From Knoellia sinensis KCTC 19936 (GTDB taxonomy: Bacteria > Actinomycetota > Actinomycetes > Actinomycetales > Dermatophilaceae): 64,000 nt of DNA. The notes under the pieces were generated by a model. That model did not search any database. It had not been told where the DNA came from and saw nothing but the letters and a program-made list of their open reading frames with translations. Positions 54,896 through 63,099 of the stretch are shown piece by piece. The translations under genes and the position numbers were made by a program. Location of the stretch: contig NZ_AVPJ01000005.1 in NCBI RefSeq assembly GCF_000768705.1, positions 1 to 64,000 of the forward strand, given 5' to 3'. Position 1 is the stretch's first letter, and every line of letters begins with the position of its first letter.

Positions 54896-56854
54896 GTGTA
54901 CCTGCGCATCATCGCCACGGTCACGACCGTGCTGTTCGCCCTGCTCGCTGTCGTTGCGAGTGTGATGACCGACCTGCAGGACCGGAGCTTCCCGCGCGCG
55001 CTGGGGGCGACGAGCGCGCTGTCCCTCGACTTCGAGCCGAGCGGACTTTCCGACTCGGAGGCACTGGGGCTTCTGGGTCGAGTCAGCGATGAGGCGGGGC
55101 TCGGACTCGTGCGCATCCTGCCCGACCTGGCAGGCGATTCGGACGGGCTGGTCTTCGTGCCCGTCGGGAAGACGGACCCACGCTTGCCCACCCGCTTCTC
55201 CTGGTTCGGCGACCAGCCGGACGGCGTCGTCAAGGGGCCGGAGACTTTGGCCCATTCCTTCGCGACAGGGCAGTATCTCGTGACCGGTTCGACGGCGGAG
55301 CTCGACGGGACGGTGATGTCCCTGGAGACGAGCGGTGTGCTCGTGCGGCGCGTGGATGCCACGACGGGACAGACGGCGAGCTTCCTCGTTCGGCAGGAGA
55401 GCTTTCGGACGACGATGCTGGCAAGCGCCGCGCTCATGCTCGCTCTGGCGTTGCTGTGGCTGTCGGTCCGGGCGCGGGGCCGTGCGCTTCGGGTCCTTGC
55501 AGGTGTGCGACCCGGTCGGATCCAGCTCGAGGACATCGGCCGGCTGGCCGTTGCCCTGCTGCTTCCCGCCGTTCCGGTGACCGGGGTCGCCGCCGCCGTC
55601 GTGGCCGCGTCGACCGGCACAACATGGCTTGTTCCCTTCGTCTCAACCTTGGTGGCGCTCGAACTCTTCGTCGTCGTCGTCACCGTCGTGAGCGCCGTGC
55701 TCATGTCCTTCGCAGCGTGGCCCAAAGTCGCGATGATCGCCGACCGCGTCCCGGCCGTTCGTGGGCTGCGCCAGTCCTCGGCCGCAGTCAAGGCCGCCAC
55801 CTTCCTGCTTGTGGTGCTCACGGCCGGGCCGGCTTCGTGGGCCTACCAAGAGGCACACGTCGCGGCCGAGCAGGAGGCTCGCTGGAAGTCCCTGGCGGAC
55901 CAGATGGCGCTCCGCTTTCCCGCGGGTCTCAGTGAGGAGGGGTTCGTCGCCCTCGCCGGACAGGTGGGCAAGGCGGTCTCCGATGCCGACAGTGACGGGC
56001 GGGTGGCACTGAGCTACGCACTGGATCCGCATGAGCTCGGGGTCGAACGCAGCGACGTCGAACGGGTTGCTCTCGTGAACCCCACGTGGCTCGAGCTCAT
56101 GCGCGGACCAGCATCGGCGACCTCGTCCGGCCTGGCGCGCGTGTCGCCGGCGACGGTGCCCGGCAGCCTGCGCGCCGCGCTCGAGCCCAACCTCACCCTG
56201 TGGCTGCGCGAGCCAGGCGCCGCCCAGGGCTTCTGGACAACCGTCGAGGTGTGGCAGGCGACGGATCCCAACGCGCTGCCCCTTGCGGCCGCGGGGAGCG
56301 GCGACCTCGTCTTCCCGCAGCGGTCGCTGATCGTGGTGGTGCCTGAACCGGCCACGACGTTCAATGACGACTTCCTCGCCTCGCTCGCCTCGAGCAGCAA
56401 TCTCATCTTCAGCGGCTTGGCCGAAACCACCAACGTCCTGCGTGAGCACGGCCTCGCGGGCACAGTGCAGGTCAAGCTCGCGGCCGAGGACGGGGTCCTT
56501 CGCGCCCAGTTCGCCGCGCACGAAGCGTGGTTGCGCGGGGTTGCCCTGCTGGCCCTGATCGTCGCGTTCGTCCTCTCGCTCGGTGTCAGTGCCGCGATCT
56601 CCGCACTCGTGTCGGCAAGACGCGACTACCCGTTGCGCCTCGCCGGCAGGACGTGGACCGCCATCGTTGCTCCCCGTGTCTCGAGGGAATGGGTCCTGGG
56701 AACCGTGATCGTCGGTGTCGTCCTCGCCAGCCAGGGACTCGACACCTGGGTTCCCACAGTCGGTGCCCTGGGCCTCGGCCTGTTGGGGACGGCACTGGGC
56801 CACATCGCGGCGGCGTCCCTGGTGTTCCGGCGGCTCGTGAACCGCCAACTCTGA
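54896..56854 (+). CDS. DUF1430 bacteriocin-associated membrane protein
   Basis: A 652-residue integral membrane protein of the DUF1430 family linked to lactococcin-972 loci. One N-terminal helix (about 5-24) is followed by an outside domain (about 30-160), a cluster of helices (about 165-305, including LLLPAVPVTGVAAAVVAA and FVVVVTVVSAVLMSFAAW), a second outside domain, and four C-terminal helices (about 550-645). The layout recalls FtsX/MacB permeases, and the ABC ATPase that should power it follows 37 bases later. It probably exports or gives immunity to the bacteriocin. Confidence 0.85.
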   Translation: MYLRIIATVTTVLFALLAVVASVMTDLQDRSFPRALGATSALSLDFEPSGLSDSEALGLLGRVSDEAGLGLVRILPDLAGDSDGLVFVPVGKTDPRLPTRFSWFGDQPDGVVKGPETLAHSFATGQYLVTGSTAELDGTVMSLETSGVLVRRVDATTGQTASFLVRQESFRTTMLASAALMLALALLWLSVRARGRALRVLAGVRPGRIQLEDIGRLAVALLLPAVPVTGVAAAVVAASTGTTWLVPFVSTLVALELFVVVVTVVSAVLMSFAAWPKVAMIADRVPAVRGLRQSSAAVKAATFLLVVLTAGPASWAYQEAHVAAEQEARWKSLADQMALRFPAGLSEEGFVALAGQVGKAVSDADSDGRVALSYALDPHELGVERSDVERVALVNPTWLELMRGPASATSSGLARVSPATVPGSLRAALEPNLTLWLREPGAAQGFWTTVEVWQATDPNALPLAAAGSGDLVFPQRSLIVVVPEPATTFNDDFLASLASSSNLIFSGLAETTNVLREHGLAGTVQVKLAAEDGVLRAQFAAHEAWLRGVALLALIVAFVLSLGVSAAISALVSARRDYPLRLAGRTWTAIVAPRVSREWVLGTVIVGVVLASQGLDTWVPTVGALGLGLLGTALGHIAAASLVFRRLVNRQL

Positions 56855-56891
56855 AAGCACCTTCCAGAACCCCGAGGCAAGGAAAGACAAC

Positions 56892-57557
56892 ATGATTCTC
56901 GAAGCAGTCGACATCCAGCTCGACATCGATGGACGGACGGCGTTGCGCAGCCAGTCGGTCGTGTGCCGCCCGTCCGTGATGACAGCCCTGGTCGGGCCGA
57001 GCGGATCCGGCAAGACGACTTTGCTGAACTGCTTGGGCCTCATGCAGAAGCCCACGTCCGGCCAGGTGCTCTTGGAAGGCGTGGACACGACCTCGTGGGG
57101 CGACGCGCGTCGCCGCCGCTTCTGGCGTGACCATGCCTCGTTCGTTCTCCAGGACTACGGGATCATGCTCGAGGAGTCGGTCGCGTTCAACGTCACGATG
57201 GTGAGCAGTCTGTGGGGTCGGCGGGTGGGTGGTGACGTCCAGCGCATGCGTCGTGCCCTGGCGATGACGGGTCTGCAGGCGCGTGAGGATGAGCTTGCCG
57301 CGCATCTCAGTGGCGGGGAACGACAGAGGCTGGGCATTGCGCGGTCCATCTACAGGGATGCGACCGTCCTGCTCGTCGACGAGCCGACGGCCTCGCTGGA
57401 CATCGCAAACAGGGACCGCGTCATCGAGCTCCTGCAGGAACGAGCGCGCCAGGGATGCACTCTTGTCGTTGCGAGTCACGACCCTGTGCTCATCGAGGCC
57501 TGCGACGTGCAGCACCTCGTTGCGGCACACGACGTCGCGCCGGTGATGGCGTCATGA
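56892..57557 (+). CDS. Bacteriocin export ABC ATPase, lactococcin 972 group
   Basis: A 221-residue ATPase with Walker A GPSGSGKTTLLNCLGLM, Q-loop VLQDYGIMLEESVAFN, signature LSGGERQRLGIARSI and Walker B VLLVDEPTASLD, closest to the LolD/MacB-type subfamily. It is paired with the DUF1430 permease-like protein upstream and overlaps the next gene by four bases. Together they form a mechanotransmission-type exporter or immunity pump. Confidence 0.9.
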   Translation: MILEAVDIQLDIDGRTALRSQSVVCRPSVMTALVGPSGSGKTTLLNCLGLMQKPTSGQVLLEGVDTTSWGDARRRRFWRDHASFVLQDYGIMLEESVAFNVTMVSSLWGRRVGGDVQRMRRALAMTGLQAREDELAAHLSGGERQRLGIARSIYRDATVLLVDEPTASLDIANRDRVIELLQERARQGCTLVVASHDPVLIEACDVQHLVAAHDVAPVMAS

Positions 57558-57949
57558 GCACCGCCGGCTCGCGGACGGGCCGCGCCTGGCCCCTCCTGAT
57601 CGGTGGAGGGGCGCTTTTCTTCGGACTCGCCCTGATGGTCGCCGGCGTGTTCGGTGGGTTCGTCCCGATCCCGGGGGTGACGACCGGCCCGGCGCGCCCG
57701 CCCTGCACCTCCCTACCCTCGGCCACCGAGGTCGAGGCGGCACTGTCCGAGCACGCGGACGTCACTCGGTCACTCCAACGCGCCGTGCCCGGGGCGCGGG
57801 TCACCGTCGTGAAACCCTGTGACGGGGCGGAGGCCGGTCGCGGAATGGCCTCCATCTCCGTTCCGGACGGCGACGCGGCGGAGGATGTCTCTCACTGGCT
57901 CGGGACGAACGACGGCTACGGGGTGCCGGTTGAGGTCACGACGCGCTGA
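57554..57949 (+). CDS. Small membrane protein of the bacteriocin operon
   Basis: A 131-residue protein with one N-terminal membrane helix (about 13-36) and an outside domain holding two cysteines (RPPCTSLPSATEVEAAL, VVKPCDGAEAG). Its ATG overlaps the ATPase stop (ATGA), so it belongs to the export operon. An immunity protein is possible by position only; it matches no family I know. Confidence 0.65.
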   Translation: MSTAGSRTGRAWPLLIGGGALFFGLALMVAGVFGGFVPIPGVTTGPARPPCTSLPSATEVEAALSEHADVTRSLQRAVPGARVTVVKPCDGAEAGRGMASISVPDGDAAEDVSHWLGTNDGYGVPVEVTTR

Positions 57950-57959
57950 AGGCCACGCG

Positions 57960-58116
57960 CCCGGGCCTCTGCGGCGTGCCGTGCATCCCTTCGTGGACGA
58001 AACAGACCGTTTCGTAGACGTGGCGCGCCCGCGGGTTGAAGTCGTAGACCTCCAGCGTGATCCGGTGAAGCGATCCACGACCGCGAGCACCAGCCGGTCG
58101 GCGGCGAGCGACCGAC
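57960..58116 (-). pseudogene. GNAT acetyltransferase remnant
   Basis: On the minus strand this gap encodes LHRITLEVYDFNPRARHVYE then VCFVHEG (about 58070 down to 57990), the C-terminal end of RimJ-type GNAT acetyltransferases. The preceding helix (LAADRLVLAVVD) is in another frame, broken near 58070, and no N-terminal part exists before msrA. So it is a decayed fragment. Confidence 0.7.
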
Positions 58117-58809
58117 TCAGGCAGGCGGCGCGATGTCTGTCTGCGCGGGCAGGTTCGCGACGCCGACGGGGCAGGTCAGCCCGTTCGGTCCGTGGTTGCA
58201 GTAGCCGTTGGGGTTCTTGTGGAGGTACTGCTGGTGGTAGTCCTCCGCGTAGTAGAACGTGCCCGCCTGGGTCGCCGGCGTCAGCTGCGTCGTGATCTCT
58301 CCGGCACCGACCCGCGTCAGCTCGCCCTGGAACGCGTCGTGGGTCGCCCGGGCGGCCGCCTCCTGTTCCGGTGTGGTCCAGAAGATCGCGGACCGGTATG
58401 CCGTGCCGATGTCGTTGCCCTGCCGGTTCGCCGTCGTGGGGTCGTGGTTCTCCCAAAAGGCCTTGAGGAGCAGTTCGGGGGTCGTCGCGGCCGGGTCGTA
58501 GGCGACGAGGACTGACTCGGCATGACCGGTGCGCCCGGTGCAGGTCTCCTCGTAGGTCGGGTTGGGCGTGAAACCGCCCATGTAGCCCGCGGCTGTCGTC
58601 ACGACACCCGGCAACTGCCAGAAGATGCGCTCGGCACCCCAGAAACACCCCATCGCGACGTAGAGGACCTGAGTGCCGTCCGGCCACGGCCCTTCGAGCG
58701 GCGTCCCGAGGACCTCGTGCGTCGCAGGCACGACGAATGGCCGCGTCGAGCGTCCGGGCAGCGCCTCGGCGGCGGTGGGCATCGTGGTCTTGGCGCGCGA
58801 ACCGAACAT
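58117..58809 (-). CDS. msrA: Peptide-methionine (S)-S-oxide reductase
   Basis: MsrA repairs oxidised methionine in proteins. The 230-residue product has the active-site motif [12 protein letters not shown] (catalytic Cys at about residue 55), [20 protein letters not shown] and FWENHDPTT. The C-terminal region has further Cys ([15 protein letters not shown]) that can serve as resolving residues with thioredoxin. GGAGGAG five bases before ATG 58809 fixes the start. The gene is monocistronic. Confidence 0.95.
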   Translation of the reverse strand: MFGSRAKTTMPTAAEALPGRSTRPFVVPATHEVLGTPLEGPWPDGTQVLYVAMGCFWGAERIFWQLPGVVTTAAGYMGGFTPNPTYEETCTGRTGHAESVLVAYDPAATTPELLLKAFWENHDPTTANRQGNDIGTAYRSAIFWTTPEQEAAARATHDAFQGELTRVGAGEITTQLTPATQAGTFYYAEDYHQQYLHKNPNGYCNHGPNGLTCPVGVANLPAQTDIAPPA

Positions 58810-58971
58810 GTCGCTCCTCCGTGGGCGGGCAGGGATCTGTCCGGTGCAATGCTCCGGGCGACTCAATGATTCCCGGACGAGCTGCATCCAGCTGGGTATG
58901 ACCAGAACGAGGCGGCGGTACGAGCGTTAATCGGTGGCCTTGCAGCGCGCCACGCGAGCACGATGGTGGGC

Positions 58972-60009
58972 ATGACCAGTTCGGCCCCAGCCCACGACGC
59001 GCCCCTGACGAGCGCGGCCTTCCGCGTCGTGCCCGTGAGCACGCTGGATCCCGCCCAGACGGAGCTGGCGGAGGCGTGGCAGGCCGTCTTCATCGACTCG
59101 GCCATCGCGGACATGGGGGACGACCACGACGCCTGGTCCATGGACTCCCGCAAGGCCCGTGAACAGGACGCGGACTGGGAGAACCGCTACTTCGCCGCAC
59201 TCGACGGCACGACGGTCATCGCGTCCGCAGAGTTGATGCTGCCGATGCGGGACAACCCGCATTTGGCCATGGTCGACGTCGTGACGCGGCCCGAGCATCG
59301 GCGCCGTGGAGTGGGTTCACTGCTGCTGGCGCACCTCATCCGCGAGGCAGCCGAGACAGGGCGGACGTCACTCCTCGCCGAGACCACGACTCGGCCGAAC
59401 GGGACCGATGCCGGTGAGGTGTTCCTGCGCAAGAACGGGTTTGACCTGGGTCAGACCCTCCAGCGCAACGACCTCGACGTCGCTGCCTACGCCGGCGGCG
59501 AAAACCCCACGGAGACACCGGGATACATCATCGAAACCTCCACCGACGACACGCTGGACGAGTGGCTTGAGGACCGCGCCGTTCTCCAACAACGGATGAG
59601 CACCGACGCTCCCATCGGGAACCTCGACATCAGCGAGGAGACATGGGACGCAGACCGACTCCGGCGACTGCGCGACACGACCAGGCGCAGCAACCGTCGC
59701 GCCATCGAGTCCGTCGCGCGCCACGTCGACTCGGGTCGTCTCGTCGCGTTCTCCGGCCTCCAGATCCCGGCGAACGACCCGAGCCTCGCCTACCAGCAGG
59801 ACACACTCGTCCTGCGCGAACACCGCGGTCACGGTCTCGGGGCTGCGGTCAAGGCGGCCAACATGCGCGCCCTCCGCGCCGAGTTCCCGCAGACCCGCAC
59901 GGTCCGCACCTGGAATGCCGAGGAGAACGGTCCGATGATCAGGGTCAACGAGGCTCTCGGCTACCGCACCACCGCCCTCCAGCGCGAGTGGCAGAAGCGG
60001 CTCACCTGA
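58972..60009 (+). CDS. GNAT family acetyltransferase, two-domain
   Basis: About 345 residues with two GNAT folds. Domain 1 has the acetyl-CoA motif VVTRPEHRRRGVGSLLLAHL (about 100-120) and the strand AELMLP before it; domain 2 has TLVLREHRGHGLGAAVKAAN and ends RVNEALGYRTTALQREWQ. The arrangement resembles mycothiol synthase (MshD), though the MshD-specific residues cannot be confirmed by eye, so an orphan tandem GNAT is as likely. ATG 58972 and 58963 are both possible. Confidence 0.8.
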   Translation: MTSSAPAHDAPLTSAAFRVVPVSTLDPAQTELAEAWQAVFIDSAIADMGDDHDAWSMDSRKAREQDADWENRYFAALDGTTVIASAELMLPMRDNPHLAMVDVVTRPEHRRRGVGSLLLAHLIREAAETGRTSLLAETTTRPNGTDAGEVFLRKNGFDLGQTLQRNDLDVAAYAGGENPTETPGYIIETSTDDTLDEWLEDRAVLQQRMSTDAPIGNLDISEETWDADRLRRLRDTTRRSNRRAIESVARHVDSGRLVAFSGLQIPANDPSLAYQQDTLVLREHRGHGLGAAVKAANMRALRAEFPQTRTVRTWNAEENGPMIRVNEALGYRTTALQREWQKRLT

Positions 60010-60084
60010 GCGAGCGAAGCCAGCCGGACCACCAGACGCCCGGCGGCCGACGACGGAGGCGAGCACCCGGCATACCCTGTCGTC

Positions 60085-61284
60085 ATGACTGACGCAGGCA
60101 GCAACCCGGACCTCGGCTTCTCCACCCGCGCCCTCCACGCCGGGCAGGACCCGGACCCCACGACGGGCGCCGTCGTCACGCCGATCTACCAGACGTCGAC
60201 CTACAAGCAGGACGGCATCGGCGGGTTCCGCAACGGCTACGAATACAGCCGCTCAGCCAACCCCACCCGCACCGCGCTCGAGACCGGCATCGCGGCGCTC
60301 GAGGGTGGTGAGCGTGGGTTCGCCTTCGCCTCGGGCCTCGCCGCCGAGGACACGATCCTGCGGGCGCTGCTCAGCCCCGGTGACCACGTCGTCGTGCCGT
60401 CCGACGCCTACGGCGGCACCTACCGCCTCTTCAACAAGGTCCTCACGCACTGGGGCGTCGAGCACACCATCGCCGCGATCGCCGACAACGACGCCGTCCG
60501 CGCCGCGATCCAGCCCGGCAAGACCCGCATCGTCTGGGTCGAGACGCCGACGAACCCGATGCTCGGCATCGCCGACATCAAGGCGCTCGCTGACATCGCC
60601 CACGAGGCCGGCGCGCTGCTCGTCGTCGACAACACGTTCGCGTCGCCCTACCTGCAGCAGCCCCTGGCCGACGGCGCGGACCTCGTGCTCCACTCGACCA
60701 CCAAGTACTGCGGCGGACACTCCGACGTCGTCGGTGGCGCGGTCGTGGTCGGCCACGGCGTCACCGTCCCGTGGTTCGACAACGAGTCCGCGAGCGAGCG
60801 GGTGGCGTTCCACCAGAACTCGATGGGCGCGGTCGCCGGCCCGTTCGACTCGTGGGTCGTGCAGCGCGGCCTCAAGACCCTCGCCATCCGCATGGAGCGT
60901 CACAGCGACAACGCCGAGAAGATCGTCGAGTTCCTCCAGGGCCACCCCGGCGTCACGGCCGTGCACTACCCGGGCCTGCCCGACCACCCCGGTCACGAGG
61001 TCGCCAAGCGCCAGATGAAGCGCTTCGGCGGGATGGTCGCCTTCCGCGTCAAGGGTGGCGAGGACGTCGCGGTCAAGGTCTGCGCCGAGACCCAGATCTG
61101 GACCCTCGGCGAGTCCCTCGGTGGCGTCGAGTCGCTCATCGAGCACCCGGGCCGCATGACCCACGCGTCCGTCGCCGGCACCGAACTCGAGGTCCCCTCC
61201 GACCTCATCCGCCTCTCCGTCGGCATCGAGGACGTCGAGGACCTCATCGCCGACCTCAAGCAGGCCCTCGACCGCCTCACCTGA
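60085..61284 (+). CDS. metB: Cystathionine gamma-synthase/lyase
   Basis: A 399-residue fold-type I PLP enzyme of the Cys/Met metabolism family. Landmarks: FSTRALHAGQDPDPTTGAVV, YEYSRSANPTRTALE, FASGLAAED, VETPTNPMLG and the PLP-lysine region DLVLHSTTKYCGGHSDVVGG. Synthase (O-succinyl- or O-acetylhomoserine plus cysteine) and lyase activities are hard to separate from sequence. With cbs at 46919 it completes transsulfuration. It has a single GGCATAC word just upstream at 60069. Confidence 0.93.
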   Translation: MTDAGSNPDLGFSTRALHAGQDPDPTTGAVVTPIYQTSTYKQDGIGGFRNGYEYSRSANPTRTALETGIAALEGGERGFAFASGLAAEDTILRALLSPGDHVVVPSDAYGGTYRLFNKVLTHWGVEHTIAAIADNDAVRAAIQPGKTRIVWVETPTNPMLGIADIKALADIAHEAGALLVVDNTFASPYLQQPLADGADLVLHSTTKYCGGHSDVVGGAVVVGHGVTVPWFDNESASERVAFHQNSMGAVAGPFDSWVVQRGLKTLAIRMERHSDNAEKIVEFLQGHPGVTAVHYPGLPDHPGHEVAKRQMKRFGGMVAFRVKGGEDVAVKVCAETQIWTLGESLGGVESLIEHPGRMTHASVAGTELEVPSDLIRLSVGIEDVEDLIADLKQALDRLT

Positions 61285-61287
61285 CCT

Positions 61288-62619
61288 GTGCCTTCTCATG
61301 ATGCAGGGCTCGTCCTCTGCGTCGACGTCGGCTCGACCTTCACCAAGGCCGTCCTCGTCGACGTGACAACTGGCGCGCTCGTGGGTGCCGCATCGTCGCC
61401 GACGACCGTCGCCACCGATGTCATGGACGGAGTCGATTCCGTATGCCGTGAGCTCGCCTCCCACGGACCCGTCACCGAGACGCTCGTGTGCAGTTCTGCG
61501 GGCGGCGGGTTGCGGATCGCCGTCGTGGGATACGAGCGTGAGGTCACGGCCGAGGCCGGCCACCGAGTGGCGCTGTCGGCGGGCGGGCGAGTGGTGCACG
61601 TGTCGGCGGGGCCGTTGTCGGGGGAGGGTGTGCGGGAGCTTCGCGCCGCCTCGCCCGACCTCGTGCTCTTGGTGGGTGGCACTGACGGTGGCAACGCGGA
61701 TGTGTTGCGGCACAACGCCACTCGCCTCGCCAATGCGCGGCTCAAGGCGCCCATCGTCGTGGCTGGCAATGCAGATGCAGCCGACGAGGTGTCGGCGGAG
61801 CTGTCGCGCACCGACCGTCGGCATGTCGTCACGAGCAACGTTCTTCCACGCATCGGCGTCATCGCACCCGAGGCTGCGCGGGCCGCGATCCGCGAGGTGT
61901 TCCTCGAGCACGTCATCGGCGGCAAGGGGCTGTCGCGTGGGCGCGGCTTTGCCGAGTTGGTGCGCGCGGCAACTCCGGACGCGGTGTTGCGAGGTGTCGA
62001 GCTACTGGCGGACGTGCGCGGCGAGGACGTCATGGTCATCGATGTCGGCGGCGCGACGACTGACGTCTATTCGGTGATCCGGCCCCAGGGTGAGGACGCC
62101 GAGATCGAACGCGACGTCGCCGGAACCCTGTGGCACGAACGCACTGTCGAGGCCGACCTCGGCATGCGGTGGAACGCCCTCGGCATCCTTGAAGCAGCCG
62201 AGCGCGAGCACCTTCCGCTGTCACCAGACACTGCCGCGTATGCCGGTCACGTCGCCTCCGAGACCGCTCACCGGGCCTCATCGCCGGGGGAGTGGGACGC
62301 AGAGGGGGAGTTGGCTCGGGTCGCTGCGGTCGTGGCGGCCCGTCGCCACGGACGACCCCGCGTGGTGGGGGACCGGCCGCGGCCGTTGGCGGACGTGGGC
62401 CTGGTGCTCGGCTCGGGAGGGGTATTCCGTCACGGACCGGACGGACTCGCGGAGTCGGCGTTGGGCGCGGTCGGGACCGACCACGCCGGCGGGTGGACGG
62501 TTCCGGCGGATGCGACGCGAGGCGTCGACACGGCATACGTGCTCTTTGCCTGTGGGCTCCTCGCCGACACGCATCCGGCGGCAGCACGGGCGCTTGCCGA
62601 GACCGTCGCTCGGGGGTAG
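61288..62619 (+). CDS. glmL: GlmL/MutL family protein (glutamate mutase-associated)
   Basis: A 443-residue actin-like ATPase-fold protein of the MutL/GlmL family, normally found with adenosylcobalamin glutamate mutase and probably a reactivator. Landmarks are LCVDVGSTFTKAVLVDVTTG, CSSAGGGLRIAVVGYERE, LVLLVGGTDGGN and VMVIDVGGATTDVYSVI. It starts GTG 61288, three bases after the metB stop. The mutase subunits are not in the window, so its partner is elsewhere or it has another role. Confidence 0.85.
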   Translation: MPSHDAGLVLCVDVGSTFTKAVLVDVTTGALVGAASSPTTVATDVMDGVDSVCRELASHGPVTETLVCSSAGGGLRIAVVGYEREVTAEAGHRVALSAGGRVVHVSAGPLSGEGVRELRAASPDLVLLVGGTDGGNADVLRHNATRLANARLKAPIVVAGNADAADEVSAELSRTDRRHVVTSNVLPRIGVIAPEAARAAIREVFLEHVIGGKGLSRGRGFAELVRAATPDAVLRGVELLADVRGEDVMVIDVGGATTDVYSVIRPQGEDAEIERDVAGTLWHERTVEADLGMRWNALGILEAAEREHLPLSPDTAAYAGHVASETAHRASSPGEWDAEGELARVAAVVAARRHGRPRVVGDRPRPLADVGLVLGSGGVFRHGPDGLAESALGAVGTDHAGGWTVPADATRGVDTAYVLFACGLLADTHPAAARALAETVARG

Positions 62620-62660
62620 TGGTCCGAAAAAACGGTTGGGCGGCTGTCAGGGGACGGACC

Positions 62661-62666
62661 TAGGCT
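62661..62666 (+). promoter_or_regulatory. -10 box of the 62674 gene
   Basis: TAGGCT ends seven bases before ATG 62674, consistent with a leaderless transcript. Confidence 0.45.
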
Positions 62667-62673
62667 CGTGACC

Positions 62674-63099
62674 ATGAGTGCAGACGCCCCTCGACCTCAT
62701 GTCCGACCCCTTCTCGACCTCGTGGTCCTCGACTGCCCCGACGCGCTGGAACTCGCCCGGTTCTATGGCGAGGTGCTCGGGTGGGAGTTGGAGGCTGAGT
62801 CCGACAAGGATTGGGCCACGCTCGAGCCGCCGGGTGGCGGGATCGCGCCCGACCGTCTCGACGGACGCACGACCCTCGCGTTCCAGCGCATCGATGACTG
62901 GGTGGCGCCCACGTGGCCCGGCGGCGCACACCCGCAGCAGTTCCACCTGGACCTGGCCGTGCCGGTGATCTCCGAGGCCGAGCCCGCTGTGCTCGCTGCG
63001 GGAGCCTCGGTGGCCGCCGAACAGCCGAGCGACAGCGGGACGTTCAAGGTCTATCTCGACCCGGCCGGCCACCCGTTCTGCCTGGTGGGAGCACCGTGA
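62674..63099 (+). CDS. VOC family (glyoxalase-like) protein
   Basis: A 141-residue single-domain VOC protein (LLDLVVLDCPDALELARFYG, then QQFHLDLAVPV and DPAGHPFCLV). The His and Glu positions fit the family, but the substrate is unknown. ATG 62674 fits the -10 spacing; GTG 62668 is in frame. Its stop overlaps the start of the ABC ATPase gene, so it may be part of that efflux operon. Confidence 0.85.
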   Translation: MSADAPRPHVRPLLDLVVLDCPDALELARFYGEVLGWELEAESDKDWATLEPPGGGIAPDRLDGRTTLAFQRIDDWVAPTWPGGAHPQQFHLDLAVPVISEAEPAVLAAGASVAAEQPSDSGTFKVYLDPAGHPFCLVGAP

